From Loktanella sp. IMCC34160 (GTDB lineage: Bacteria; Pseudomonadota; Alphaproteobacteria; Rhodobacterales; Rhodobacteraceae), in NCBI RefSeq assembly GCF_004145845.1, contig NZ_SELP01000006.1, forward strand, positions 62,001-126,000: DNA of 64,000 nt, given 5' to 3'. The notes below the pieces were generated by a model. The model was not told where the DNA came from and did no database searches. It saw nothing but the letters and a program-made list of their open reading frames with translations. Both the position numbers and the translations under genes were made by a program. Within the stretch, counting starts at the first letter, position 1; the number at the start of each line of letters is the position of its first letter. Shown here piece by piece: positions 8,019-16,863 of the stretch.

Positions 8019-9476
8019 TTATTTCTTGAACATGTAGGTTTTCGTATTGGTGAATTCCTGCAGGCCTTCCTTGCCGTTTTCCACGCCCATACCAGACTGT
8101 TTGTGTCCGCCGAACGGGATGTCGATGCCGTGGATGTGGATTTCGTTCACCCAGACAGTGCCCGCCTCGATACGGTTTGCGACCTCGATCGCCTTGTCCC
8201 GATCGGGACCCCAGACGGACGCGGCAAGACCGAAATCAGTGTTGTTGGCATCAGCAATGACGTCTTCCAAATCCGTCCAGCGCACCAACGGCAGGATCGG
8301 GCCAAAGGGCTCTTCCCGGACGATCCGGCTGTCGCGCGGCGGGTTGTCGACGATCGTGATCGGAACGAAATTGCCGGACAGTGATTCATCGATCTCGCCA
8401 CCCAGGGCGATCTTGTAGCCGTTCGCTTTGACGTCTGCGAACATGTCCAGCAGTTTGCCATACTGCATCTTGTTCTGGATTGGTCCGAGGTCGGTGTTCG
8501 GATCCATTCCGTTGCCCACGACCTTGTCGGATGCATATGCCACGAAGTCCTTCAGGAAATCATCGTAGATGCTGTCATGAACGTAGAGCCGCTTGATGGC
8601 GATACACCACTGGCCCGAGTTGCCAAAGGCTGCGTCAAACAAGGAAGGGATCAAGGGCTTGTAGTCGGTGTCAGGCATTAGGATTGCCGGATCGTTACCG
8701 CCCAGCTCTAGGGTCACGCGTTTGAGGGTGCCGCTCGACGAGGCCATGACTTTCTTACCGGTCGCTGTGGAGCCGGTGAAGGAAATCTTATTGACGTCTT
8801 TGTGCTCGGTGATCCACGCACCTTGAGCGTTGCCGCCAGAAATGACGTTCAGCACACCGGCTGGAAGTACTTTTTGCGCGATTTCGCCAAACTTGAGCGT
8901 CCCGAGGGGCGTGTAGGGCGAGGGCTTCATGACCATGGTATTACCGGTGATCAGGCAAGGGGCAACCTTCCAAAGTCCGAGCAAGATGGGGAAGTTCCAC
9001 GGGGTGATCGCGCCAACCACGCCAAGCGGCGTATGGGCAACTTTAACGATGTGTTCGGGCGTGTCCTCGATCACTTCGTCCTCAAGCTTGCGCTTGGCGA
9101 CTTCGCGCACCCAGTAGATGGCATATTCGACCTCGACCGTCGCCATCGAATGGCGCGGCTTGCCTTGTTCGGTGGTCAAGAGCGTGATGATCTCTTCCTT
9201 ATGGGCATCAAGCGCATCTGCATAGGCGGTCAGGTAGGCCGAACGCTCTTCCCAGCTCAGCGCCGCCCAACCAGGCTGCGCGTCTTTCGCAGCAGCGATG
9301 GCCTCATCGACCTGCTCGCGGGTGGCTTCGGGCGCGTTGGCGATCACTTCGCCGGTGGCCGGGTTATAGACGTCGAAGGTTTGGTTTGCGCCGACCAAGC
9401 GCCCACCAATGCTCATGACATAAGGGCCGTTGTAGTCGACCTTGGTGTCAGAACTGATGTTGGCTTTTACATTCAT
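8019..9476 (-). CDS. Aldehyde dehydrogenase (ALDH superfamily), last gene of the ABC importer operon
   Basis: A 485-residue aldehyde dehydrogenase with Glu257 in the LELGGND motif and nucleophile Cys291 in NSGQWCIAIKR. It also has FTGSTATGKK and a C-terminal PFGGHKQSGMG. The start at 9476 follows TTGGGAGGACTACC; the longer open frame upstream lacks a ribosome site. It is the fifth gene of the minus-strand operon begun by the binding protein at 14334, so it probably oxidises an aldehyde derived from the imported polyol or alcohol. It is clearly distinct from the 2784-4235 enzyme. Confidence 0.92.
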   Translation of the reverse strand: MNVKANISSDTKVDYNGPYVMSIGGRLVGANQTFDVYNPATGEVIANAPEATREQVDEAIAAAKDAQPGWAALSWEERSAYLTAYADALDAHKEEIITLLTTEQGKPRHSMATVEVEYAIYWVREVAKRKLEDEVIEDTPEHIVKVAHTPLGVVGAITPWNFPILLGLWKVAPCLITGNTMVMKPSPYTPLGTLKFGEIAQKVLPAGVLNVISGGNAQGAWITEHKDVNKISFTGSTATGKKVMASSSGTLKRVTLELGGNDPAILMPDTDYKPLIPSLFDAAFGNSGQWCIAIKRLYVHDSIYDDFLKDFVAYASDKVVGNGMDPNTDLGPIQNKMQYGKLLDMFADVKANGYKIALGGEIDESLSGNFVPITIVDNPPRDSRIVREEPFGPILPLVRWTDLEDVIADANNTDFGLAASVWGPDRDKAIEVANRIEAGTVWVNEIHIHGIDIPFGGHKQSGMGVENGKEGLQEFTNTKTYMFKK

Positions 9477-9501
9477 GGTAGTCCTCCCAAGAGTAATGGT
9501 T

Positions 9502-10503
9502 TCAGATTTGGTAACGGATATGCGGAGCGCGGGCATAAAGCGCGACCATCGGCAAGATCAGCAGCCCGAAAACGGTCTGTTGAGCGGCATAGTTGAGCCC
9601 CAAACCCACCAGGAAGGAGGTCAACACTTGAAGCACCAGCACGCCGACGATGGTGGCCCCATACCCGCCGGAGCCCCCCAAGAGCGAAGTCCCGCCAACG
9701 ACGACTGCAGCGACGGTCGTGAAGAGATAGGGATCCCCTACCCCTACAAAGCCGCCTCCAGAGAAGCCCAGCAAAAGCATGCCGGTAATCGAGGCTGTCA
9801 GTCCCGAAACCGTGTAGGTGCTGACCCAGACCTTGAATTCGGAAATGGACAACACCGAGGCAGCTGTTCGGTTGTTGCCAACGGCATACAAGGCACGCCC
9901 GGCACGGTTATGGTGAATCCAGAAGATGAGGATAGCGGATACGACAGCCCAGATCAGAACGACGGGCGGAAACGGCATGCCAAGGGTCTTGCCGTTAATC
10001 GCCGAAATGTTGGAGAACCAAGCCGGAACCTGGCTGAAAACGGTGCCCGAATACTGTGAGCCGAACGTGGTAAAGATTTGGGCCGCACCCACCAATGAGA
10101 ACCCTATCCCCAGCGTGAGGATCAACGCCTGACCTTGAAGCCTATAGCTAAGTACCCCGTTCAGTGCGCCAATCGCTGCGCCAAGGACGGCAATGATAAA
10201 GATCCCTAGTGCCGGCGGGATCGAAGTGCCAAACAGGTAGGCAAGCAAAATGTTCGAGGCTCCGATTACGAACGGAATCGACAAGTCCAGCCCGCCCACT
10301 GTAGCAACCAGCGTTTGCCCTAAAGCGGCCAGCCCCAGAAACGATGCGAGTAGCAGGATCGAGCGTGCATTGTTGGTAGACGCAAAACCATCCACTGACA
10401 TCGACGCAACGCCGATCAGGACAGCCAACAGCACGATTCCGATGATCAAGCTCTTCCGGTCTGAGCTAAGAAGATTTTTTCTAAGCGAGGCTTGTGATGC
10501 CAT
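9502..10503 (-). CDS. CUT2-family sugar ABC transporter permease (RbsC-like), second permease
   Basis: A hydrophobic protein of ~333 residues with about nine or ten membrane segments. The conserved loop VVGGTSLLGGSGGYGATIVG near the C-terminus is typical of ribose/autoinducer-type permeases. I place the start at 10503 behind CCCGGAGACGACA; an in-frame ATG at 10542 is also possible. It pairs with the permease at 10552-11517 and the ATPase at 11514-13088 to form the importer in the inner membrane. Confidence 0.9.
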   Translation of the reverse strand: MASQASLRKNLLSSDRKSLIIGIVLLAVLIGVASMSVDGFASTNNARSILLLASFLGLAALGQTLVATVGGLDLSIPFVIGASNILLAYLFGTSIPPALGIFIIAVLGAAIGALNGVLSYRLQGQALILTLGIGFSLVGAAQIFTTFGSQYSGTVFSQVPAWFSNISAINGKTLGMPFPPVVLIWAVVSAILIFWIHHNRAGRALYAVGNNRTAASVLSISEFKVWVSTYTVSGLTASITGMLLLGFSGGGFVGVGDPYLFTTVAAVVVGGTSLLGGSGGYGATIVGVLVLQVLTSFLVGLGLNYAAQQTVFGLLILPMVALYARAPHIRYQI

Positions 10504-10551
10504 TGTCGTCTCCGGGTTTTCCAGCGGTATTGGCCATTCCATCTTGGGACC

Positions 10552-11517
10552 TCACGCTGTGCGTGGTCTGGATTGAGTTGTGAGGAGGCTGATCAGCAGG
10601 GACAGTACGAGCATCAACCCATAGCTGAGTTGCGTCATGTAACCGGAGATCGCACCAAAGTTGAAAGATGAGAGCACCACAAAAACCAAATACATGGCTA
10701 CGGCCCCCAGGATCGACCCGGTCACGCCCCCCTTGCCTCCAGACAACGATGTACCACCCAGCACCAGAGCGGTGATCGCCTGAAGCGTCAACGTATTGCC
10801 TTGCGAAGGATCTCCGGAACCGATCATGCCGGTCAGACACAGCGCCGCGAGGCCTGCGAAAACGCCCGCCACCAGATGTGCGGCGATCCGGGCGGCAACG
10901 ATGTTGACACCGCTGGTGTAGGCGGTGCGCTCATCGGCGCCCATCAAACGGATGTGCTGAAACATCGGTGTTCTCTGGAAGACAAACCAGAAAGCACAGG
11001 CTGCAATCAGAATATAAAGAACCGGTCCAAGCAGCTCGGTGCCCCAACCCCAGTCACCCAGCCAATCCGGCGCGAAGCCACCCGGCCGAGGAAGGATCAC
11101 CAGATTGACCCCCTGTAAAATCATGTACCCGGCCAGCGAAGCGATAATCGGCGAAATACGCACGTAGATGATGATCATCGCGAGCAAGAATTGCCAAAGA
11201 CAGGCCAGTCCGATGGCAAACGCAAAAACTGCAAAGGGGTTTGTGATTTCCAGAGCACCGAGCCAGACGACGATGGTGACGTTCACGAAGCCGATCATCG
11301 GGCCAATGGACAGATCCACGCCGCCACGACCCGCTATTGCGATGGGCGTGATGGCCATGGCCGCGAGAATCAGCGGAGCTGCGATCAGCACGGCCCCAGC
11401 CAGGCCCACATAAGTGAACGTCTGCGGCGCACGCATAGCGGCAAGGACGCCAAGGATCACGACAAGCCCGAGCGGAACGGCGAGATGATTGAACTGGTTC
11501 AGGATTTTTCTGTTCAT
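10552..11517 (-). CDS. CUT2-family sugar ABC transporter permease, first permease
   Basis: A 321-residue membrane protein with the RbsC-family loop LVLGGTSLSGGKGGVTGSIL and about nine hydrophobic helices. Its ATG overlaps the stop of the ATPase gene (ATGA at 11514-11517), implying translational coupling. Two different permease genes indicate a heterodimeric channel rather than the RbsC homodimer. Confidence 0.9.
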   Translation of the reverse strand: MNRKILNQFNHLAVPLGLVVILGVLAAMRAPQTFTYVGLAGAVLIAAPLILAAMAITPIAIAGRGGVDLSIGPMIGFVNVTIVVWLGALEITNPFAVFAFAIGLACLWQFLLAMIIIYVRISPIIASLAGYMILQGVNLVILPRPGGFAPDWLGDWGWGTELLGPVLYILIAACAFWFVFQRTPMFQHIRLMGADERTAYTSGVNIVAARIAAHLVAGVFAGLAALCLTGMIGSGDPSQGNTLTLQAITALVLGGTSLSGGKGGVTGSILGAVAMYLVFVVLSSFNFGAISGYMTQLSYGLMLVLSLLISLLTTQSRPRTA

Positions 11518-13088
11518 TGCGCTGCCGCCTGTAGTTGCGTCTCAGAGGGCAGTTCCTGTTCCAGAACCTCACTCATTTCCACGGGCTCGGACTGGCCGAA
11601 CATGGCCCCGAGTATCGTTTCCTCGCCGATCTGGTCTTCATCGAAGCTGGCAAACAGACCGCCTTCGAAGAAAACGTCGGCCCGGTCGGCGAAATTGAAA
11701 AACTCCTCGATTTCGGTCGAGAGGTAGATCACCGCGCCGCCTTCCGCAGCAAAGGCACGAAGGTGCGTGTACAGATCCTGCTTCGTGCCGATATCCACAC
11801 CGCGCGCCGGATCATTCAGGATGATGATCCTCGGGTTCAGCGCAAATGCGCGGGCAATCAGGACCTTTTGCTGGTTGCCGCCGGACAGTGTGGTGATCTT
11901 GTCCGAGCGGCGCCCGAACTTAATCGAAAGACGCTCTTTCTCCTTTTTGAACACTTCACTGAGCGCCTTGCGGTCGATGAACCCGGCTTTATTGGCGTAG
12001 CGACCGTACAGGGCCAGCCCGAAATTCTCGAGGATCGACAGATTGGCAAAGATGCCCTCTTTCTTACGATCCCCCGAAACATAGGCGATCCGGTTAGTCT
12101 CAGCGGATGCAAGGTCGGCCACCAGATGCTCATCCCCTTTGTCATCCCATACTGTGACAGTTCCCTGCGGCGCCTTGTCGATGCCTGCAAGGATCCGGAC
12201 GAACTCGGCCTGCCCGGCACCGTCCAGACCCGCGATGCCTACGATCTGGCCCGGGAAAAGCTGGAAATTGAAACTTTGCCCGTTCGTGGACAAAGCGATA
12301 TTCGACGCGCGCAGCGCGGGTGTTCCACCGCCAAAGGCCACGCGATCTTTCGCATCTGATTTGGCCGAATGGTCCGTCTTCGCCGACATCAACCGCAGCA
12401 GATTTTCTTCGGTCATATCCGCGCGTCCGATTTGCCCTACGGTTTCACCGTCGCGCAGAACGGTTGCCTGATCGGCGAATTTGACCAGTTCAGCAATGCG
12501 GTGCGTGACGATGATCACGGCCGTGCCATCTGCTTTGAGCGCCAGCATTTCGTGATGAAGGCGGCTGGTCGCCTCAAGATCGAGCGCGGCAGAGCTTTCG
12601 TCGAACACCAGTACCTTCGGTTTCTGCAGAAGCGCGCGGGAAATCACGATCCATTGCTTCACGCTGAGCGGAACGGAGGAGACCGGCCAGTCCGGGTCGA
12701 TCGGGCAATCCGCGAGCCGTTCCAGGATTTCCTTGGTGCGGCGTTTCTTGTCCGCCACCGAGGATGAGCGTTTCCAGAAGGAGTCGCTGCCGGCAAAGAC
12801 GTTTTCCCAGATCGATAAGCTCTCGGCGAGCATCATTTCCTGAAAGATGGTCGACACACCGATCGCGATGGCTTCCGTCGGCGAGCTCGGGCTGTGGCCC
12901 AACACGTCGACACTGCCGCCATCGGCCGGGACAACCCCCGAGATGATCTTGGCAAGCGTGCTTTTCCCGCTGCCATTTTCGCCGACGATGGCATGGATTT
13001 CGCCAAAGTTCGCTTCGAGCGAAGCGGCTCGCAGCGCGCGGGTCTCGCCAAAATTCTTGCTGACATTGTTGACAGAAATCGCGGTCAT
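11514..13088 (-). CDS. CUT2-family sugar ABC transporter ATP-binding protein (double ABC domain)
   Basis: About 524 residues with two ABC domains, as in RbsA/XylG. The first has Walker A GENGSGKST and VFDESSAALD. The second has the LSGGNQQKVLIARA signature and NDPARGVDIGTK. The first domain's signature reads VPLSVKQW, a weak form common in this family, where only one site is catalytically strong. I start it at 13088 (MTAISVNNVSKNFGE); the open frame to 13334 lacks family sequence. It energises import by the two permeases downstream. Confidence 0.92.
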   Translation of the reverse strand: MTAISVNNVSKNFGETRALRAASLEANFGEIHAIVGENGSGKSTLAKIISGVVPADGGSVDVLGHSPSSPTEAIAIGVSTIFQEMMLAESLSIWENVFAGSDSFWKRSSSVADKKRRTKEILERLADCPIDPDWPVSSVPLSVKQWIVISRALLQKPKVLVFDESSAALDLEATSRLHHEMLALKADGTAVIIVTHRIAELVKFADQATVLRDGETVGQIGRADMTEENLLRLMSAKTDHSAKSDAKDRVAFGGGTPALRASNIALSTNGQSFNFQLFPGQIVGIAGLDGAGQAEFVRILAGIDKAPQGTVTVWDDKGDEHLVADLASAETNRIAYVSGDRKKEGIFANLSILENFGLALYGRYANKAGFIDRKALSEVFKKEKERLSIKFGRRSDKITTLSGGNQQKVLIARAFALNPRIIILNDPARGVDIGTKQDLYTHLRAFAAEGGAVIYLSTEIEEFFNFADRADVFFEGGLFASFDEDQIGEETILGAMFGQSEPVEMSEVLEQELPSETQLQAAAQ

Positions 13089-13125
13089 CTGGTGCGCCGT
13101 TTCATTAATTTGGTGCGGAAGTGGT

Positions 13126-13155
13126 CTGGACGCCCACGCAGGGGCGGGCGTCCAG
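13126..13155 (-). other. Intercistronic hairpin between binding-protein and ATPase genes
   Basis: A perfect 10-bp stem (CTGGACGCCC and complement, 10-base loop) without a T-tract. In binding-protein operons such hairpins commonly protect the upstream message or cause partial termination, so the binding protein is made in excess. Confidence 0.55.
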
Positions 13156-13164
13156 GGGCGTGCC

Positions 13165-14334
13165 TTATTCGGCTTTCCACTCAAGGGGATCGACAGGGCG
13201 CAGGAAGTAGGTCGAGGCGACCTCGTTCGGGAACCACACGTCAATTCCCGGCTGGATGTAGTCGGTCGAGTCAATCGAACAGTCATCGGCCAGCCCAGCC
13301 ACGTACTCTTCTGCGGGCACGCGATAAACGCCACGGAGGATTGACTGGATGATCGGTCCCTGGTTCTGCAGTGTCCGAATGACCGCGTTCATGCCCAGTT
13401 CCATCTCGTCGCCCGGGGGCCAGATCTGGAACGCGTGGCTCATCCATTCGGGGTGGTTTTTCAAATAGCAGGCCGCACCAGCGGACCCTGCGAGGGAGAT
13501 CGGCATCACCTCACGCCCCGACTGAAGGACAGCTTTCAGAACACCAGTTTCCTGCGAACCCTGCGCGATGATGCCGTCGATCTGGGTGGGGTTGGTTGCA
13601 AGGAACTTCTGTACCTCTGTCTGAGCGACTTGGTCCGTCCAGTTGCCCCAGACCTGACCAACCAGCTTGGCGTCGGGGAATTCTTCCAGCGCGCGCATGG
13701 CACCGGTGTCGAAGCTTTCCGACGACGCCGCACCGGCGATGCCGGACACGAGCAGGAAGTTGCCCTCACCGCCCGCTTCCTCGATCAGCGCCTTGGCGAT
13801 TTCGTAGCCGCCGAGAGTGTAGTTCGAGGATGCGTTCAGCGCCTTTTCCGAGGTCAGGTACCCGGAGTATGAGAACACGACAACGCCGTTGTCATAGGCA
13901 TATTCTACAGCCTTGTTCAGAGCGACGGGGTTGGAACAGCAGACGATGATTGCGTCCACGCCTTGATCGACGAGTTGCCGCATCTGCTGGATCTGGCGCG
14001 AGTCATTGAGGTCGGACTGCGTGACGATGACCTCGTCAATCAGGCCGGCTTCCCTGTAAACCGGAAGCATTTCCTCGGTCAGACGCTTGAGACCTTCGGC
14101 ACGCCAGGTGTTGCCTGCATAGGAGCTTGCGTAGCCGATGGTCCACGGCGGGCCGGACCGTGGGGTCCAATCACGATATGCCGATTGCCCAATGGGTTGC
14201 CCATCGTCCACGCCTTCATACGCTGCCGCCGTATCCGCCGGCAGTTCACTGACCGCACTCTGCGCCTGAGCTGTTGCGGCAAAACCAGCAACAGCAAAAG
14301 GCAGAGCCGCCAGAAGGGTTTTCATGTTTTTCAA
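13165..14334 (-). CDS. CUT2-family sugar/polyol ABC transporter substrate-binding protein
   Basis: A periplasmic binding protein of ~389 residues with a Sec signal peptide (MKTLLAALPFAVAGFAATAQA). The fold-I motifs are IGYASSYAGNTWRAEGLK, QGVDAIIVCCSNP and IDGIIAQGSQETG. The start is probably TTG at 14334, seven bases after GGGAGGAAG; the ATG at 14325 is the alternative. It is the first gene of the importer/aldehyde dehydrogenase operon, and a LysR-type site lies ~105 bp upstream. The ligand is unknown; a polyol or short alcohol is an inference from the downstream dehydrogenase. Confidence 0.88.
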   Translation of the reverse strand: MKNMKTLLAALPFAVAGFAATAQAQSAVSELPADTAAAYEGVDDGQPIGQSAYRDWTPRSGPPWTIGYASSYAGNTWRAEGLKRLTEEMLPVYREAGLIDEVIVTQSDLNDSRQIQQMRQLVDQGVDAIIVCCSNPVALNKAVEYAYDNGVVVFSYSGYLTSEKALNASSNYTLGGYEIAKALIEEAGGEGNFLLVSGIAGAASSESFDTGAMRALEEFPDAKLVGQVWGNWTDQVAQTEVQKFLATNPTQIDGIIAQGSQETGVLKAVLQSGREVMPISLAGSAGAACYLKNHPEWMSHAFQIWPPGDEMELGMNAVIRTLQNQGPIIQSILRGVYRVPAEEYVAGLADDCSIDSTDYIQPGIDVWFPNEVASTYFLRPVDPLEWKAE

Positions 14335-14440
14335 TGTACTTCCTCCCTGAAGATTTCTGCCGCACAAAGTGTGTAGCAGCAGTGGAGCGAAGCTTGCGCA
14401 TAAGTGCTAGTCAGAGAAGCCAATCCGACGATATGATGGC

Positions 14441-14457
14441 AATAGTTACAAACTATA
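14441..14457. promoter_or_regulatory. LysR-type binding site candidate (copy 4)
   Basis: AATAG-TTACAAA-CTATA, one mismatch from the TATAG-N7-CTATA consensus of the other three copies. It sits ~105 bp upstream of the ABC importer operon. Confidence 0.5.
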
Positions 14458-14561
14458 GCCGGCGTGAGATTTCGCGGAAACGCGTGCTCAATATCTGCAG
14501 CGGCGACGGCTTTGTTGCACAAATCCACTGATTGGCGGGGTTTCCCTTTCCCGGGACGGAC

Positions 14562-15497
14562 TTATCCTACAGCCTCTGTGACGGGAATGCCGAGCGCGGT
14601 GTAACGATTGAGCACGGCAATGCGGACCTGGATTTCCGCGACCAGCCGGTCGAAGTCCCTCGCCATGAGGCTTTGGCCCATTAGTTTCACGCAATGCATC
14701 TTCGTTTCGACACGGCTTCTACGGTGGTATCCGCTCCATTGTCGCCACTGGGCACGGCCCAGGTATCGCGAAGCATTGATCGCTTCGTTTCTGGCGACGG
14801 CCCCGGCGCTCGTGGGTTTCCACGGCTTGGCATTTTTGCGGGGTGGGATGACAGCGTGAGCGCCACGGGCGGCAATCGCATCGTGGCATTTGCGGGTATC
14901 ATAGGCACCATCGGCTGTGACTGAACCGATGTTCTGATCAGGCGGGATTTGGTTCATTAACTCGGGCAGCATGGGGGCATCGCCAACATTGCTGGTGGTG
15001 ACCTCAACAGCTCGGACCGCCAGTGTTTCCTGGTCGATCCCTATGTGTATCTTGCGCCATATCCGGCGTTTCGGGCCGCCATGCTTGCGGGCATTCCACT
15101 CACCTTCACCCTCGGCCTTGATGCCGATGCTGTCGATGAAGAGGTTCAGCGGGCCGGTTCCACCGTGATACGGAAGGGCCACATTCAGCGTTCTCTGGTG
15201 GCGGCAAAGGGTGCTGTAGTCGGGCACCGACCAGTCCAGTCCGGCCAATCGCAATAGGCTTTCGACGAAGCCCTTAGTTTGCCGCAATGGCATTCCGAAC
15301 AGAACCTTCAGCGTCAGGCAGGTCTGGATCGCCGCATCGCTGAATTGACACTGGCGACCACGCTTGCCGCGCGGCGGTGGCACCCAGACCATCTCCGGGT
15401 CAAGCCAGATCGACAGTGCTCCGCCTTGCTTCAGTGCGTTATTGTAGGACGACCAGTTCGTGGTCTTGTACTTCGTAGGGGCCTGGCGTGCCCCCAT
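14562..15497 (-). CDS. IS5-family DDE transposase, 5' end displaced by IS3
   Basis: The 311-residue reading from ATG 15497 carries the DDE fold: LFIDSIGIKAEGEGEWNAR for the first Asp, VTADGAYDT for the second, and SRVETKMHCVKLMG for the Glu. The native start was ATG at 16799 (MSSWAPTKYK); the IS3 element inserted after its fourth codon. The present ATG comes from the IS3 end, giving MGARQAPTKYK, so a nearly complete transposase may still be made if a promoter reads through. Confidence 0.85.
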   Translation of the reverse strand: MGARQAPTKYKTTNWSSYNNALKQGGALSIWLDPEMVWVPPPRGKRGRQCQFSDAAIQTCLTLKVLFGMPLRQTKGFVESLLRLAGLDWSVPDYSTLCRHQRTLNVALPYHGGTGPLNLFIDSIGIKAEGEGEWNARKHGGPKRRIWRKIHIGIDQETLAVRAVEVTTSNVGDAPMLPELMNQIPPDQNIGSVTADGAYDTRKCHDAIAARGAHAVIPPRKNAKPWKPTSAGAVARNEAINASRYLGRAQWRQWSGYHRRSRVETKMHCVKLMGQSLMARDFDRLVAEIQVRIAVLNRYTALGIPVTEAVG

Positions 15498-15936
15498 CGG
15501 GTGGTCCGGTTTGATTGTTAGTGCATCGTGGGCCTGTGGTCTATCGGAACGATGCTTTCCGGAGCGGGTGGGCGGTATCCCAGAGCGCTGTGTGGCCTGA
15601 CGGTGTTGTAGTGGATACGCCATTGCTCGATCAGGATTTGGGCCTCACGCAGGCTGTAGAAGATTTCGCCGTTGAGCAGCTCGTCGCGGAACCGGGCGTT
15701 GAAGCTTTCGCAGTATCCGTTCTCCCATGGTGATCCCGGTTCGATGTAGGCGGTCTTCGCCCCGACCGCCGCGATCCAGTTCCGCACCTTCTGAGCAATG
15801 AACTCGGGGCCATTGTCGGATCTGATGTATTCCGGCGGGCCGCGCAGGATGAACAGGTCCGTCAGCGCATCCAGCACGTCGGTCGAGTTGAGCTTGCGAT
15901 CGACGCGGATCATCAGCGCCTCCCTTGTGTATTCGT

Positions 15937-15979
15937 CACTCGACCATTGTCCTCGGACCAATGGCGGACAAGGTCTCGT
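15937..15979. repeat. ~42-bp palindromic mini-insert in IS3 orfB, copy A
   Basis: It separates the codons for RTLN and DEYTREAL, which are contiguous in this transposase family. The core contains CCATTGTCC and GGACAAGG as near-complementary arms. It is similar along its length to copy B at 16104-16146. Confidence 0.55.
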
Positions 15980-16103
15980 TGTTCAGTGTCCGGTAAGCGC
16001 GCCCATCTGCGGTGCGATCTTGCACGAAGTCATAGGACCAGACGTGGTTCGGCCGCTCTGGCCTGAGACGAACGCATGATCCATCGTTCAGCCAGAGCCG
16101 TCC

Positions 16104-16146
16104 TGTTCGCCTGTTCTCTCGAACCCGTGGCGTTCACAGGCTCACT
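16104..16146. repeat. ~42-bp palindromic mini-insert in IS3 orfB, copy B
   Basis: It interrupts the frame between KVPQKQK and GRLWLND. CCTGT and ACAGG, with inner GAAC/GTTC, form the arms. It shares TCG, CTCG, ACC, TGGCG, ACA and CTC blocks in the same order with copy A. Confidence 0.5.
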
Positions 16147-16439
16147 CTTCTGTTTCTGCGGGACCTTCAGCCCTTCACGCCGCCAGATGCGTTCGACCCG
16201 CTTATGGTTCACATGCCAGCCCGCGTTGTTCAGCAGGCCCGTGACCATGCGGTAGCCATAGCGCCCGAATTGATCAGCCAACTCGATGATGTCATCGGTC
16301 AGACGCCCTTCATCGGCCCGGCCCTGGGGCACTTTGCGCTGCGTTGATCGGTGCTGGCCCAACGTACGGCAGGCGCGGCGCTCAGACACGCCCAGTTCCT
16401 GCCGCACATGGTCGATGCATTTACGGCGACGTGAAGGGC

Positions 16440-16718
16440 TCAGAAGTTTCCCCGTGCAGCCTCAGTCAGAATGAGTTTGTCCAGAGTCAGATCGGACACC
16501 GCCCGCCGCAGCCGCTGGTTCTCTTTCTCAAGCTCCTTCAGGCGTGCGAGCTGAGATCTGCCCATCCCGCCATAGAGCTTACGCCACCTGTAGAACGTCT
16601 GCTGCGTCACGCCGATCTGGCGCACCGCCTCCGCGACCGTCATTCCTTGACCCTGCAGCACTTCAACCTGCCGAAGCTTCGATACGATCTCTTCGGGCTT
16701 TTCTCGCTTTCCAGCCAT
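16440..16718 (-). CDS. IS3-family transposase OrfA (helix-turn-helix)
   Basis: A 92-residue OrfA of standard length: KPEEIVSKLRQVEVLQGQG, then the helix-turn-helix GMTVAEAVRQIGVTQQTFYRWR, then the leucine-zipper-like ELEKENQRLRRAVSDLTLDK. It binds the IS ends and normally fuses to OrfB by -1 frameshifting. It is intact, but its OrfB partner is broken. Confidence 0.88.
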   Translation of the reverse strand: MAGKREKPEEIVSKLRQVEVLQGQGMTVAEAVRQIGVTQQTFYRWRKLYGGMGRSQLARLKELEKENQRLRRAVSDLTLDKLILTEAARGNF

Positions 16719-16863
16719 CGCTGATCCTCCAATTTTTGGGACAATCTATCCCAGTTGGTGGACCACTTTCAGGGGGCTACTCCAGGCCCAACTGCTCATG
16801 CCTTCCGGCTACCATGCTGGATTCACACAGTGAATCCCTGACCACGATTTGTGCAACAAAGCC

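Larger units (their letters stand above)
15518..16407 (-). pseudogene. IS3 transposase OrfB (DDE), disrupted by two small insertions
   Basis: The C-terminal half keeps the DDE integrase core: YIRSDNGPEFIA, KTAYIEPGSPWENGYCESFN, HYNTVRPHSALGYRPP. The N-terminal half reads RTLGQHRSTQRKVPQGRADE and YGYRMVTGLLNNAGW. Frame is lost at two ~42-bp palindromic insertions (15937-15979 and 16104-16146). The bridge between them, with GRLWLNDGSCVRLRPERPNH and VWSYDFV, is in another frame. No intact OrfB or OrfAB fusion can be made. Confidence 0.85.
15484..16784 (-). mobile_element. IS3-family insertion sequence nested in IS5
   Basis: 1301 bp, starting TGGCGTGCCCCC on the left and TGGAGTAGCCCCC on the right, both continuing to GTGGTCC as imperfect inverted repeats with TG ends. 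It is flanked by a 4-bp duplication GGCC (15480-15483 and 16785-16788). Deleting the element and one GGCC restores an in-frame IS5 transposase start (MSSWAPTKYKTT), which fixes the ends precisely. Confidence 0.88.
14508..16863 (-). mobile_element. IS5-family insertion sequence, interrupted by an IS3-family element
   Basis: The ends are perfect 18-bp inverted repeats, GGCTTTGTTGCACAAATC at 14508-14525 and its complement at 16846-16863. Removing the IS3 insert (15484-16784 plus one copy of its duplication) gives an element of about 1.05 kb. No target duplication is visible at the outer ends (GAC on the left, TGC on the right), so the flanks may have been rearranged after insertion. Confidence 0.88.

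Noticed and set aside
8802-9596. 264-codon plus-strand frame opposite the second aldehyde dehydrogenase
   Set aside because: Antisense shadow of a well-defined ALDH gene.
13089-13334. N-terminal extension of the ABC ATPase to 13334
   Set aside because: The extension overlaps the binding-protein gene and lacks ABC family sequence; the domain begins at MTAISVNNVSK.
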